Under the pieces are notes generated by a model, which saw nothing but the letters and a program-made list of their open reading frames with translations, was not told the origin of the DNA and did not search any database. A stretch of 64,000 bases of DNA from Glandiceps talaboti (Eukaryota > Hemichordata > Enteropneusta > Spengelidae): positions 30,799,176 to 30,863,175 of the forward strand of contig NC_135550.1 in NCBI RefSeq assembly GCF_964340395.1, written 5' to 3'. Shown piece by piece: positions 62,658 to 64,000 of this stretch. Position 1 is the first letter of the stretch. The number at the start of each line of letters is the position of its first letter. The translations under genes were made by a program, and so were the position numbers.

Positions 62658-64000
62658 GTACGTACTTCCCCAGTACGAGTCTATAAACTGGCCAGAGTGT
62701 GGTAGAACGTGGAGATAAGACTTCTATGCTTGTCTAAATATCACTAAAACGTGATAATATGCATTGAAATCAAAGTATAAGTGAATGGTAAATATAATAC
62801 TGATAAAAAAAACTCGGCACTTTATGTGACTATTTCATACAGTTCATCAACTTTGTGATAGTGTGCAACGTAAGACTGCAACTTTTCTTTGTTTCTGTTG
62901 TGATTTCCGTGATGTAAATTTACATTTTTGTGTATTTACTACGTCATAACGCCAACAAATGTTAACAATTAAAGGGTTATTTCAAAAGCAATATAAGGTA
63001 ACGAAAATTCTTCATTACTACTAGTACTACTACTAGTCTTACAAATCCCACAGAAATAAATAATACACAGTATATGTTGATGAGTTGAATTATTGCAATA
63101 GTAACTACATTTGCAGGCAACCATTATTTGTGAATGCTACTCGACACTGTGATTAAATATCAAAATATTGACCCATCTATAACTGATATAACACAACATT
63201 ATTGCTGAGGGTTGAACCAACCTTCAGACAATTTGAAAGAATGTTTCTTTGTCTGTGGTTAAACTCACTGCCTGATAAACTAAAAAAAGAGTACCAGTAG
63301 TTGAAAGAAGTTGATTTGACAGGTCGAAAATCATACATGATCTCTCAGAATTACATACATTTATTCTTTTTTCATGTATAACAACTGTAATTGCACTATC
63401 AAGTTTTCGCGCCTATAGCTATGGATATGATATTAAGTGCGGGGAGACACTGACTGCAGTACTTTAGTAATGACATGAATCTTATGGAGCAACCAAACAT
63501 TTGTATTGTCTCGTCTCTCCTGATCGCCTATAATCATCAGCATGACAGATCAAATAACGATCGTGATACTAATAGCATGGAACGTGAGATACATATGTCA
63601 CCATGATTTATATCCTGTCGGGCTTTCACTCGGAAGGTGGCCTTAATACAAATGTAATGATAATTTCCGTTGTTGTTGTCTTCCCGTCCTTCGTCCGTCA
63701 CTTCTTGTATAAGTGTTTTTAATCGTGTTCCTTTTAAAATGTATTGGAACCTTCACGGTGGACGATGTGATTACTTTATGGAGGCAGTGACCATGATGAA
63801 TAGGAGTAATGGACACGTACCACACAAAAGATGGTGGAAGTTGATCTGAGGAAGTATACAGGGAAACTTTGGATATCTACTCGTCTGGTGTACGACTTCC
63901 TGAACCATCGATTGTAGATATGCATGGTGAGTCAAACCATGGTGGGGTTTTTGACGGTCGGTAATGTGATATATTTAGCGATAGTGACGAACTTAGTGAA

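Overview
The window looks like AT-rich nuclear DNA from an animal, most likely a marine invertebrate; I cannot name the species. The evidence is small GT-AG split genes, long intergenic stretches, abundant dinucleotide and tetranucleotide microsatellites, a decayed LINE and several foldback or inverted-repeat elements. There are no bacterial-style operons, rRNA, recognisable tRNA or CRISPR arrays. Most long open frames are translations of (CATA)n, (CAGA)n, (GA)n and similar arrays and are not genes.

The coherent content is a cluster of four bZIP transcription-factor genes of the ATF3/JDP2/FOS/BATF superfamily within about 50 kb. They are, in order: gene A (+, 6794-8612), gene C (-, 18939-21695), gene B (+, 32486-34104) and gene D (-, 45834-56533). 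All share one architecture: an N-terminal coding exon, a basic-region exon and a leucine-zipper exon, with every coding intron in phase 0. The last intron falls at the basic/zipper junction just before a Glu, as in vertebrate FOS, ATF3 and BATF. Genes A and B and the long form of D encode the ATF3-like (K/R)E.L/I...I..KR helix ahead of the bZIP, and C has a weaker version. All have five heptad leucines followed by the family His.

Gene D appears to have two promoters. A distal start near 56.7 kb (TATA boxes next to a perfect CRE, TGACGTCA) would make a long ATF3-like protein of about 211 aa. An internal TATA-linked first exon at 48.4-48.5 kb would make a 104 aa protein that is little more than the bZIP. 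Genes A, B and C carry Ser where FOS and ATF3 have the redox Cys, and B and C have lost the zipper-core Asn. The cluster may therefore encode a dimerising network of diverged partners. This is inference from sequence.

Layout: 1-6.4 kb, non-coding with a CAGA array; 6.4-8.6 kb, gene A; 8.6-15.4 kb, non-coding with CATA arrays; 15.4-18.85 kb, a foldback element ending 91 bp from the gene C stop; 18.9-21.7 kb, gene C with minisatellites in its introns; 22-30 kb, satellites; 30.15-31.99 kb, a composite inverted-repeat element; 32.5-34.1 kb, gene B; 36.3-37.3 kb, a LINE 3' fragment; 37.3-45.8 kb, microsatellites including an 830 bp compound array; 45.8-56.8 kb, gene D and its promoters; 56.8-64 kb, upstream DNA with a duplicated AP-1-site segment and one isolated candidate exon.
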